Source of the DNA: Bifidobacterium sp. ESL0769
Lineage (GTDB): Bacteria > Actinomycetota > Actinomycetes > Actinomycetales > Bifidobacteriaceae
Direction: 5' to 3'
Length of the DNA: 64,000 nt
Assembly (NCBI RefSeq): GCF_029395495.1
Contig: NZ_CP113918.1
Coordinates: forward strand, 2,356,001-2,420,000
Position numbers and translations under genes: made by a program. Positions within the stretch are counted from its first letter, which is position 1, and each line of letters begins with the position of its first letter. Below are positions 53,091-61,900 of the stretch, piece after piece. The notes below the pieces were generated by a model. That model was not told the origin of the DNA. It was given only the letters and a program-made list of their open reading frames with translations, and did not search any database.

Positions 53091-54556
53091 ACAAATACCT
53101 CCGTCAGCTGTTCACCGCCGTCGTCGTCCTTTTCGCGATTCTCGGCCTTTCCAGCACGATGATCACCGCCATCAACGCCAACAAACTCAACAACGACCCG
53201 CGCAACCAACGCGGCCTCTACCACGAGTTCAACGCCCCACGCGGCTCGATTCTCGCCTCCGACGGCACCGTAATGGCCAAATCCGACCCGGTCAACGACC
53301 CGTTCGCCTACCAGCGCTCGTACTCCAACGGCCCGCTATACGCGCCCGTAACCGGTTACTTCTCCATCAGCCAACGCGCTGACCGCGGCATCGAGGACTC
53401 GCGCAACAAGCTTTTGACTGGGGAATCCAATCAGCTTTTCTGGCAACAATTCAAGTCGCTCTTCACCGGTTCGGCCAACAAGGGCGCGTCCATCGAGACC
53501 TCCATCGACCCGAAGCTGCAGGCCACCGCCTATGAACAATTAGGCAATAACAGTGGTTCTGTGGTCGTTCTTGAGCCCAAGACCAACCGCATTCTGGCCA
53601 TGGTTTCGACCCCAAGTTACGACCCGAATGTGCTCGCCAGCCACGACACGGCGAAAGTCAATAAGGCTTATTCGAATTTGACCAGCGATAACTCGAACCC
53701 GATGTTGAACCGCGCGATTTCCGAGCTCTACCCGCCAGGGTCCAGCTTCAAGACCGTCGTGGCCACCGCAGCTTTGGAAAGCGGCAAATACCAGACCAAC
53801 AGCGAGGTTCCGGCCGGCGCGAGCTATACGCTGCCCAACACCAACACCCAGCTGACCAACGCCACTTTCTCCGGCAACGGCGGCCCGGACGGCAAGATAT
53901 CGTTGGAAGACGCGTTCGCCTATTCCTCCAATACCGCATTCGCCCAGCTTGGCGGGGCACTCGGCTCGCAGGCCATCCAGGACACGGCCAAGAAGTTCGG
54001 CTTCGGCTCCTCGATTCCCATCGACGGCTCCAATTCGACCGGCGACCCCATGCAGGCCATCGCCTCGAAGTTCCCGGACAACCCGGCCCCCGACCGCCTT
54101 GCGCTGGCTTCAATTGGCCAGGGAGACACTCAGGAGACCCCGCTGCAGAACGCGATGATCGCCTCGACCGTCGCCAACGGCGGAACGTTGATGCGCCCAA
54201 CGCTGGTCGACCGCGTGCGTTCCAGCGACCTCACGGTCATCTCGCAGACCACGCCGAGCGTGATGAGCCAGCCGATGAGCAAGGATACGGCCAATAAACT
54301 CACCGAAATGATGAAGGCCGTCATCACCAAGGAAGACCCGCAACTTGCGATTCCCGGGGTCTCCGTCGCGGCAAAAACCGGAACCGCGCAGATCGGCGTG
54401 GGCAATCAGGCCAACGACGGCTGGATCATGGGCTTCGCACCTGCCGAAGACCCGAAAATCGCGGTCGCCGTGGTCGTTCATAATACTGATATGGCAGGCG
54501 GCGACGCAGCCGGACCAATCATGAAGGCGATAATGAGGGAGGCACTGGGCAAATGA
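53087..54556 (+). CDS. pbpA: Penicillin-binding protein PbpA (transpeptidase)
   Basis: 489 residues, a class B PBP. One N-terminal membrane helix (about 8-28), then HEFNAPRGSILASDG, the PBP-dimer start. The transpeptidase has S219-x-x-K (PPGSSFKTVV), SSN (AYSSNTAFAQLG, about 280) and KTG (AAKTGTAQIG, about 429), with the closing GWIMGFAPA. It cross-links peptides in new wall made by RodA. It overlaps rodA and pknA by four bases each. Confidence 0.96.
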   Translation: MNKYLRQLFTAVVVLFAILGLSSTMITAINANKLNNDPRNQRGLYHEFNAPRGSILASDGTVMAKSDPVNDPFAYQRSYSNGPLYAPVTGYFSISQRADRGIEDSRNKLLTGESNQLFWQQFKSLFTGSANKGASIETSIDPKLQATAYEQLGNNSGSVVVLEPKTNRILAMVSTPSYDPNVLASHDTAKVNKAYSNLTSDNSNPMLNRAISELYPPGSSFKTVVATAALESGKYQTNSEVPAGASYTLPNTNTQLTNATFSGNGGPDGKISLEDAFAYSSNTAFAQLGGALGSQAIQDTAKKFGFGSSIPIDGSNSTGDPMQAIASKFPDNPAPDRLALASIGQGDTQETPLQNAMIASTVANGGTLMRPTLVDRVRSSDLTVISQTTPSVMSQPMSKDTANKLTEMMKAVITKEDPQLAIPGVSVAAKTGTAQIGVGNQANDGWIMGFAPAEDPKIAVAVVVHNTDMAGGDAAGPIMKAIMREALGK

Positions 54557-56253
54557 AGCTCGTTGAGGGTCAACTGATTCATAACCGGTACCGTCTCGAT
54601 CGCCGGCTCGCACAAGGCGGAATGGGCGAAGTCTGGAAGGGTTACGATATCCAGCTCAACCGCGTGGTCGCCATCAAGGCGTTGCGCGGCGACCTCACCG
54701 ACGTGGAGGCCAAGCGGCGCAGGCTGCGCATCGAAGCGCATAATTCCGCAGATCTGGCCCACCCGAACATCGCCGCATTGTTCGATTACTACGAGCACGA
54801 CGGCATCGGCTTTTTGATTATGGAGTTCGTCGACAGCGAGTCGTTGGCCGATCTTTACCACGAAAAAGGCGCGATGGACCCGCTTGAGCTGCTGCCGATT
54901 CTGGTGCAGGTGGCACGCGGTCTTTACGTGGCACATTCCCATGGAGTAATACATCGTGACGTGAAACCCGCCAATATCATGGTCTCCAAGGACGGCCAAG
55001 TCAAGATCACTGATTTCGGCGTCTCTTATTCCACCAACCAGGCGCAGATTACGCAGGACGGCATGGTCGTGGGCACCGCTCAATACATTTCGCCGGAGCA
55101 GGCGCAGGGCAAGAAGGCGACGCCGCAGTCCGACATCTATTCGCTGGGCGTGGTGGCCTACGAAGGCCTGTGTGGGGAACGCCCGTTCACTGGGACCACG
55201 CCGGTTGACATCGCCGCCGCTCACGTCAACGATGCCGTGCCTCCGATGCCGGACACCATCGACGTGCAGCTCAAGCAGTTCGTGATGTCGATGCTCGCCA
55301 AGGACCCGCGCGACCGGCCGAAAGATGCGCTGGTCGTCTCCCGTACGCTTTCGCATATCGAACGCCGCCTTTTCGACCAGGAGGCATCGTTCAGCGAGAC
55401 CACGATGGTCTCCCGCGACGGCCGCATCGCGCGCCGCGTGGTCAGTGCCCCGTATGCTTCCGACGGTTCGGTGTCGGCAAGTCCCGCCGTCACGCCGCTA
55501 CACGAGACGGCAGTAGAGAAAAAGAACGGTAGCCGGGCACGCGTTGTCGAAAGCACTCACCATGTCGATATCGACAACGACGAAATAGACGACAGCACGT
55601 TGGGCAGCAAAACCCGCAATGTCATCATCAACGGCGCCGCCACCGATGAAAATGCCGAATCCGCGAAACAGGCCGAAACTGAAACCGACGACGTCAACAA
55701 AGTCGATACCAGCGACACTTCAAGCAACGCTTCCAAAGGCACTTCCGAGAATACTTCTGGCACCATCACCGAGACCACCGACGAAACCGATACCGTTAGC
55801 GAAACCGGCGAAAAATCGCGCAATCAAGCCGATACCGGCACAGGTGCCAAAGATGAAGCAGACGCTGAAGCGAAAGCCGAATCTGCACCTGAAAACGGCA
55901 CCGGGACCGAAGCGAAAATCAGCAACGATATCATGAGCGAATTTTCACCGGCGGCCCAAGCTGCTATACAGACGATGACACAGACGTTGCGGGCAATCAC
56001 GGATTATCAGATTCCCGCCATACGAACCGACGGCAGCGTTTCCATAGAAGACAAGCCGCCTCAATCGCCTCCGCAAGACAAACCTATAACTTCAAACACA
56101 GATACCACGAATCCAAGCAGCGACTCCGCCGAGCACACGGCCGCCGCAAGCGATTCGTCAAAATCCTCTTCAGACGCTGCCGAGACGAATGTTCCGGCCA
56201 CCGAAGCCAACGGCCGAGCAGCGAACACTGAAAACCGGAAGGAGCAGCAATGA
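54553..56253 (+). CDS. pknA: Ser/Thr protein kinase PknA, with long disordered acidic tail and no membrane helix
   Basis: 566 residues. The kinase domain (about 12-275) has the glycine loop LAQGGMGEVW, Lys in VVAIKAL (about 41), catalytic HRDVKPANIM (about 133-142), DFGVSY, and SPEQAQG in place of APE. Its activation loop contains ITQDGMVVGTAQY with the usual Thr. The rest is low complexity, rich in Asp, Glu, Ser, Thr and Asn, except for a short helical patch (FSPAAQAAIQTMTQTLRAIT, about 465-485). No transmembrane helix or PASTA domains are visible, unlike mycobacterial PknA. It regulates growth and division. pknB follows with a four-base overlap. Confidence 0.94.
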   Translation: MKLVEGQLIHNRYRLDRRLAQGGMGEVWKGYDIQLNRVVAIKALRGDLTDVEAKRRRLRIEAHNSADLAHPNIAALFDYYEHDGIGFLIMEFVDSESLADLYHEKGAMDPLELLPILVQVARGLYVAHSHGVIHRDVKPANIMVSKDGQVKITDFGVSYSTNQAQITQDGMVVGTAQYISPEQAQGKKATPQSDIYSLGVVAYEGLCGERPFTGTTPVDIAAAHVNDAVPPMPDTIDVQLKQFVMSMLAKDPRDRPKDALVVSRTLSHIERRLFDQEASFSETTMVSRDGRIARRVVSAPYASDGSVSASPAVTPLHETAVEKKNGSRARVVESTHHVDIDNDEIDDSTLGSKTRNVIINGAATDENAESAKQAETETDDVNKVDTSDTSSNASKGTSENTSGTITETTDETDTVSETGEKSRNQADTGTGAKDEADAEAKAESAPENGTGTEAKISNDIMSEFSPAAQAAIQTMTQTLRAITDYQIPAIRTDGSVSIEDKPPQSPPQDKPITSNTDTTNPSSDSAEHTAAASDSSKSSSDAAETNVPATEANGRAANTENRKEQQ

Positions 56254-58307
56254 GCACCAATATGCCAACATCACTGGCAGATGGCCGTTATCAGCTGGGG
56301 CAACTAATCGGACGCGGCGGCATGGCCGAGGTCCACATCGCCCAAGATACCCGTCTGGGACGCGTTGTCGCAATCAAGATCATGCGCTCCGACCTGGCCA
56401 ACGACGACATCTTCCTCAAGCGGTTCGCGCGTGAGGCGCATTCCGTCGCGCAGATGAACAACGTCAACATCGTCAACATCTACGATTCCGGCGAAGAGGC
56501 CATCACCACCGAAGACGGCAACACCGAGCGCGTGCCGTACATCGTCATGGAGTACGTCAAGGGTCAGACCCTGCGCGACATCATCAAGGCGAACGGGCCG
56601 CTGAGCCAGCGCGACGCCGAACAGGTGATGCTAGGCGTCCTCAACGCGCTTGATTATTCACATCGGATGGGAATCATCCACCGCGATATCAAGCCTGGCA
56701 ACATCATGATCAGTGAACAGGGCATGGTCAAGGTCATGGACTTCGGCATTGCCCGCGCGCTCGACGATTCCGTGGCCACGATGACCCAGTCGCAAGGTGT
56801 GGTCGGCACCGCGCAATACCTCTCCCCCGAGCAGGCTCGCGGCGAGTCCGTCGATATGCGTTCCGACCTTTATTCCGCCGGTTGCGTGCTCTACGAAATG
56901 CTCACCGGACGTGCGCCCTTCACCGGTGATTCGGCTGTGGCCATCGCCTATCAGCACGTTTCGGAAGTCGCCACCCCGCCCAGCGCCATTGTGCCTGGCC
57001 TGCCCAAGATGTGGGATCAGATCTGCGCGAAGGCAATGGCCAAGGACCGGCAGAACCGTTACGCCACGGCTTCCGAGTTCCGCAACGATATTCTGACTTA
57101 CATGAACGGTGGCATCCCTGTCGCCGCAGCGTTCAACCCGCTTACCGACCTCGCCAATATGAAGGAACGCAAGCAGGCCGAGCAGACCGCCGCCACCGAG
57201 GCGATGAACCCCATCGAAACCACCGCAACGCAGGCCTTCGACCCGCTGACCGGCACCTACGGAGGCCCTGCGGGCGAACTTTCGCAAGGCGGCAACACCG
57301 CGCTTAAATCCCGCGCCGAAAAGGCGGCCGAGGAAAAGGCGAAAAAGAAAAAGAAAATCATCATCGGCTCGATCATCGGCGCCGTTGTGGCCATCCTCGC
57401 CATCGCAGGCATCGCTTACGGCGTCACCCACATGAAGAAGCCGGAGATGGTGACCGTTCCGACCTTCAATTCCACCACCACCCAGGCCCGCGCCGAGGAA
57501 CAGCTCGACGAGGTCGGGCTCAAGATGAAGGTGGAGCAGGATACGGACTCGAGCGAGCCCAAGGGCACGTTCACCAAGCAAAGCCCGTCCGGCAACGCCA
57601 AGGCTCCCAAGGGTTCCACCGTCAAGGTCTGGTTCTCCGCCGGCCCGCAGGCAGGCCAGGTGCCCAATGTCAAGGGCAAATCGGTGGAAGAGGCCAAGGC
57701 GGTCTTGAGAAAGGCCGGTTTCAAGGTCTCTCCGGCCACGCAGACCGAAGACAGCCCCGACGTGGCCCAAGGTATGGTCACGCGCACCGATCCGGCAGCC
57801 GGCTCAGCCGCAGACAAGGGCACGTCGCTGATGCTCTACGTCTCCTCCGGTCTGGCCAAGGTCCCTGACGTCACCGGCCAGCAGCAGGATCAGGCGCTCA
57901 ACCAGCTCAAGGCGTTCACCGTCGTCGTGCAGCAGGAGGCTTCCGACACCGTCAACCAAGGCCTCGTCACCCGCACCGACCCTGCAGCCGGCACCAGCCT
58001 CGCACAGCGCAGCAACATCACTGTCTACGTCTCCTCCGGCAAGCCAAAGGTGAATGTGCCGAACGTCGACACCAGTGGTAATTCCACGGTCGCCCAAGTG
58101 CGTGAGCAACTTAAGGCCGCCGGCTTCAACGTCAATCCCGCCACTGGCAACGACGAATTGAAGGTGATTGGCATCTCGCCTTCCGCCGGTTCACAGGCCA
58201 CGAAGGGCGACACCATCACCCTGAGCACGCAGGCTCCGGCCCCGACCACCAGCAACAATACCGGCACTGGCAGCACCAATGGCAATGCCACAAAGCCAAC
58301 CAACTAG
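56250..58307 (+). CDS. pknB: Ser/Thr protein kinase PknB with four PASTA domains
   Basis: 685 residues. The kinase domain (about 12-275) has LIGRGGMAEVHIAQD, Lys in VVAIKIMR (about 43), HRDIKPGNIMI (about 144), DFGIARAL, TMTQSQGVVGTAQY (two-threonine activation loop) and SPEQARGE. A juxtamembrane stretch with EKKKK-type basics leads to one helix (about 369-392). Outside are four PASTA domains (about 398-660), the second starting VPNVKGKSVEEAKAVLRKAG. They bind muropeptides or lipid II, coupling wall state to phosphorylation. Ends with an NTGTGSTNGNATKP tail. Last gene of the operon; hairpins at 58317 and 58480 follow. Confidence 0.97.
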   Translation: MSTNMPTSLADGRYQLGQLIGRGGMAEVHIAQDTRLGRVVAIKIMRSDLANDDIFLKRFAREAHSVAQMNNVNIVNIYDSGEEAITTEDGNTERVPYIVMEYVKGQTLRDIIKANGPLSQRDAEQVMLGVLNALDYSHRMGIIHRDIKPGNIMISEQGMVKVMDFGIARALDDSVATMTQSQGVVGTAQYLSPEQARGESVDMRSDLYSAGCVLYEMLTGRAPFTGDSAVAIAYQHVSEVATPPSAIVPGLPKMWDQICAKAMAKDRQNRYATASEFRNDILTYMNGGIPVAAAFNPLTDLANMKERKQAEQTAATEAMNPIETTATQAFDPLTGTYGGPAGELSQGGNTALKSRAEKAAEEKAKKKKKIIIGSIIGAVVAILAIAGIAYGVTHMKKPEMVTVPTFNSTTTQARAEEQLDEVGLKMKVEQDTDSSEPKGTFTKQSPSGNAKAPKGSTVKVWFSAGPQAGQVPNVKGKSVEEAKAVLRKAGFKVSPATQTEDSPDVAQGMVTRTDPAAGSAADKGTSLMLYVSSGLAKVPDVTGQQQDQALNQLKAFTVVVQQEASDTVNQGLVTRTDPAAGTSLAQRSNITVYVSSGKPKVNVPNVDTSGNSTVAQVREQLKAAGFNVNPATGNDELKVIGISPSAGSQATKGDTITLSTQAPAPTTSNNTGTGSTNGNATKPTN

Positions 58308-58316
58308 GCGAATTTG

Positions 58317-58359
58317 CCGTTTGGTCTAGCCTGAACCAGAGTCGGGCTAGACCAAACGG
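58317..58359 (+). terminator. Hairpin closing the kinase operon
   Basis: CCGTTTGGTCTAGCC (58317-58331) pairs perfectly over 15 bases with GGCTAGACCAAACGG (58345-58359), ten bases past the pknB stop codon. No T-tract follows, so the hairpin may act with the second one at 58480. Confidence 0.6.
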
Positions 58360-58479
58360 TTGAGCTGAATCTGCAGTTAGGCTGAACCTATCGTTGGGCT
58401 GAACAAGCCGTTCGACCTGAACTAACAGTTGAGCCGAACCGATAGTTGGGCGCGAACAAACAGTCAGACTGCACTAACA
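58359..58479. repeat. Seven tandem 17-18-bp repeats
   Basis: Units start with GTT or GTC at 58359, 58376, 58393, 58410, 58428, 58445 and 58463 and share a GTTGGGCTGAACNAACA-like core. The array lies between the two hairpins downstream of pknB. No coding frame covers it. Confidence 0.75.
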
Positions 58480-58523
58480 GAAATGGCCTTCTCGAAACGT
58501 TACGATTTCGGGAAGGCCATTTC
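58480..58523 (+). terminator. Second terminator hairpin after the kinase operon
   Basis: GAAATGGCCTTC-CGAAA pairs with TTTCG-GAAGGCCATTTC around CGTTACGA, one mismatch, with ATTTC at the 3' end. Confidence 0.65.
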
Positions 58524-58573
58524 ATATGCGCGCTTTACCTACGCTTTGCCCGCACGTCGCTTATACATCTTCA

Positions 58574-58825
58574 CTACTTCGGACCGCTGCTATGCGTTTG
58601 AGTGACGTGCTTGGGATGAGCGGGAATTTCGCCCATCGGCGGCAGGCCACGGCGATCCGGGCGATGAGGCAGCAGACGCCAACGCGGAATCGGCGTGCCA
58701 TCGTAGTGCCAGGGCAGCTGCACGGGCGGTGGCATGGCGGCAATTTGCGATGGACATAACTCTATATATTCTTCCTTGCCTGTGTCCCAGTAATTGATAT
58801 ACAAACAGATTGAACCGTTAAACAT
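58574..58825 (-). CDS. Small hypothetical protein (up to 83 residues)
   Basis: A minus-strand frame starting MFNGSICLYINYWDTGKEEY, followed by a Pro/Arg/His-rich half (WHYDGTPIPRWRLLPHRP, GEIPAHPKH). Its composition, with Trp, Tyr and Pro in a sensible pattern, reads like coding sequence, but no binding site precedes the ATG, which overlaps the terminator at 58825-58866. It might be a conserved small protein or a gene remnant. No family recognised. Confidence 0.35.
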   Translation of the reverse strand: MFNGSICLYINYWDTGKEEYIELCPSQIAAMPPPVQLPWHYDGTPIPRWRLLPHRPDRRGLPPMGEIPAHPKHVTQTHSSGPK

Positions 58826-58866
58826 GTTTGGGGCCTACCAATCGACAGATTGGCAGGCCCCAAACA
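58825..58866 (-). terminator. Terminator of the BspA-like gene
   Basis: TGTTTGGGGCCT (58825-58836) pairs perfectly with AGGCCCCAAACA (58855-58866), with an inner stem CCAATC/GATTGG. It lies about 35 bases past the stop codon of the minus-strand gene. Confidence 0.8.
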
Positions 58867-58900
58867 ATGAATCAGCTCAGATTTTCAAGCTGAACTGCAG

Positions 58901-61900
58901 TCAGCGCTTCGACTGTGCATGGTGCGCATTGTTCGCGTACTTGCGGCTCAGCCAGAAGGCCGTTTGCGCTCCTACAAGCATCAGTGCCGCAAACAATGCG
59001 ATTGCCGTAACACCGACACCCGTCGCCACCAACTTCTTCTTGCCGACAGCGGATGTGTTCCCATCCTTATGGGCAAGTGGCGCAGATTTCTTCGCCTTGC
59101 CGAGCTGCATCTCCACAGGAATCGAGGAGTTGCCTGCGGCATCATAGGCGACTACGGAAACGGTACCGCCTTGCTCCCATGACGGATCCCAATCAATACT
59201 GAACGTACCATCGGAATCCACGGTTCCAGAAGCCGATGAGACACCGTCCTTTACCAATGGCGAAACCTGATCGACTTGTTTGGCGAATCCACGCAACAAC
59301 GAATTGTCACCAACACCGGTATCGGTATAAGAGACGGAACGCACGTCTGCAGAGGGCTCATCCATGTTGACATCAGCCGCACCCTGAACTTTCGGGGCCT
59401 CAGTGAGATCCTGAGCCTGGGCAGACAATGGCGTATAGCTGACAACCACCTTGGCTCCTACTTCAGGCTGGCGCGCAGTCACGTCACTCGAAGTGTAGAC
59501 CTTTCCGAATACCTTTCCGGCCTTGCCGTTATTGGGGAGCCTGTACTCCATACCCGCCTTCGGCAACGATGGTGCCACAAGATCGATAAGTGCCGGCTCA
59601 TGTGCATATCCCGAATTCATGTCTCCACGAACGAGACGGACATAGAAGGTATAATCACGCCCCTTACCGACGCTATCAACCGGGGTGGTGAAAGCTGAGG
59701 TAGCGAACTGAGCGCTCCAGCTTCCATCCGGATTAATCGTGAAGGAAGTAGCACGTGTATTCGGCGTGGTCGGATCGCTTGTGGAGAGATCACCCTTGAC
59801 AACCACAGCTTCGAGAGTATCTCCCGCATTGTAGTTGTAGTCGGCGATGATACCAGAGAGCTTGACGAAACCGGTAAGCGAAGAACCATTAACATGCGGG
59901 ATGTCGATAGTCGTGTTCAATGTCGGGTCAGGCAATGTGAAGTTCACCGTCTGGGTTGCCGAAGTATTACCCGCGGCATCCGTGGCCTGCACACTGACCT
60001 TACGAGCTTCCTTCGCTGCAGCCGGGGTCAAAGCGCTGAAGTTGCCCAAAGCATCCCCTGATTCACTGGAGGTGGTGGAGGTTGCCAACGATGTTCCATC
60101 AGCCTTCATCCAGTTGAAATCGAGTCGGACACTGGCTTCTTTGGCAAGCTTTGCAGTCGAGGACCACACGACACCATTTACCTTGCCCGCGGTTTGCATC
60201 GGCTTAGCAGGCACCACATCCGGCGCGACCAAGTCAATGGACTGGTCGGCCAAAGTGGCAGTCGCATCACCGGCAGCATTCCTTATAGTCACAACAAATG
60301 TGTAATTCTTAGCCGTGGCATTAGTGAATGTCGCCGCTGGGAAACTTGCCGTCACGCTGCTGCCCGAGACAACAGGCGTTAGCGTATCAATCACGGTACC
60401 GCTCGCATTCTTCACGCTGGCAGATATAGTGCCACCTGCGATGGTAGTGGGATCGATAGTGGCATCAAGTATCACAGGAGCGGTAACAGGCGCGCCATTG
60501 AGCGACTTCGGTAGCGTTTCCAAAGCCATATGGGTCGGATCAGAAGCGACATGGATAATCCCGCTCTTGGTCTGCTTCGCGGAAGTGTTGCCTGCAGCAT
60601 CCTTGACCTGGACCCTCACCTTCGTGACATCTCTGGACGAAGGAACTGTTGCGGTGAAGTTGCCTGCCGCATCACTGGACACCGTCGCATCGAGACCCAC
60701 CTGAGTATTGGAGGAATCAAGCCATTGCAAAATGACGTTATTCGTACCCGACTCGGAAGTACTGGAACCAGTCTGCGCAATCACTTTGCCGGTTACGGTA
60801 TGTGCGGCATTATTGACCGTCAGAGTCGTCAGATCCGGAGCAATCACATCGACAAACGCATTCGTCAAGGTTGCCGTAGACGCAGAACCACCTGAAATGC
60901 TGCGCGAGGCAGTGAAGGTGTAATGCTCACCGGAACCTACCGGATCTGCAGCGGCAGCCGCAAAATCGGAGGCGTGGAACGTCACGGACCAGTTATTGCC
61001 GGACCATGTTGTGGAACCGTACGAATTGATAGGACTGCTCATGCCTGCACGCGTGGCAGTGGCGGTAATAACATCGCCGGAGATCGCATGGTCGGAGACA
61101 GTGCCTTTCAGCACGATGTCACCGGTGACAGCGGCGCCCAAAGTCGCATGAGGCATCGGAGAAGCCAATTCCAATCCAGTGGGGGCCGAAGGACTATAGA
61201 CAATGCCGGTTTGGGTGACATATGCGGAAGTGTTGCCCGCCGCATCCTTGACCTGGACTTTCACCTTGGCGATATTCGTGTGACCAGTAGGTATGGTGGC
61301 AGAGAAATTGCCGCTGGCATCGCTTGAAGCGGTGGTGTCAGCGACACCGCCGATGGCCGCGCCTGCGGAGTCAAGCCATTTCAGAGTGACATTGTTGGTG
61401 CCAGATTCCGCCTCACGACTGGACTGTGCCGTCGCATTCGCAGATGAACGAACCTTGCCGGTCACTGTGGTGTGATGTGTCGCTGTATCCACGGCGAGGT
61501 CATACACCTCAGGTGCCACGACATCGATGGTCTGACCAGTGAGGTCAGCTGTGGAGGCAGGGCTTCCTGAAATCGAACGCGATGCAGTGAAGGTATACGT
61601 CTGCCCCTTACCAACGGAATCCGCCGAATTAGTTGCGAAATCAGAAGCATGGAAGGTTACCGACCAATTGCTGCCACTCCATGCAGTTGAGCCATACGAG
61701 TTGATGGTCACACCGCCACGGGTAGCCGTCGCGGTGATGACGTCACCGGTCGGGACATGGCCTGACGCAGCGCCTTTAAGCACGATGTCGCCGGATGGGG
61801 TAACACCAAGTGCAGCGTGAGGCAGAGGCGTATCAAGTGCAAGACCCGTAGGCGTCGCTGGGGTATGAGCTGAGAACGTGATGGTCTTGTCCAACTTGTT

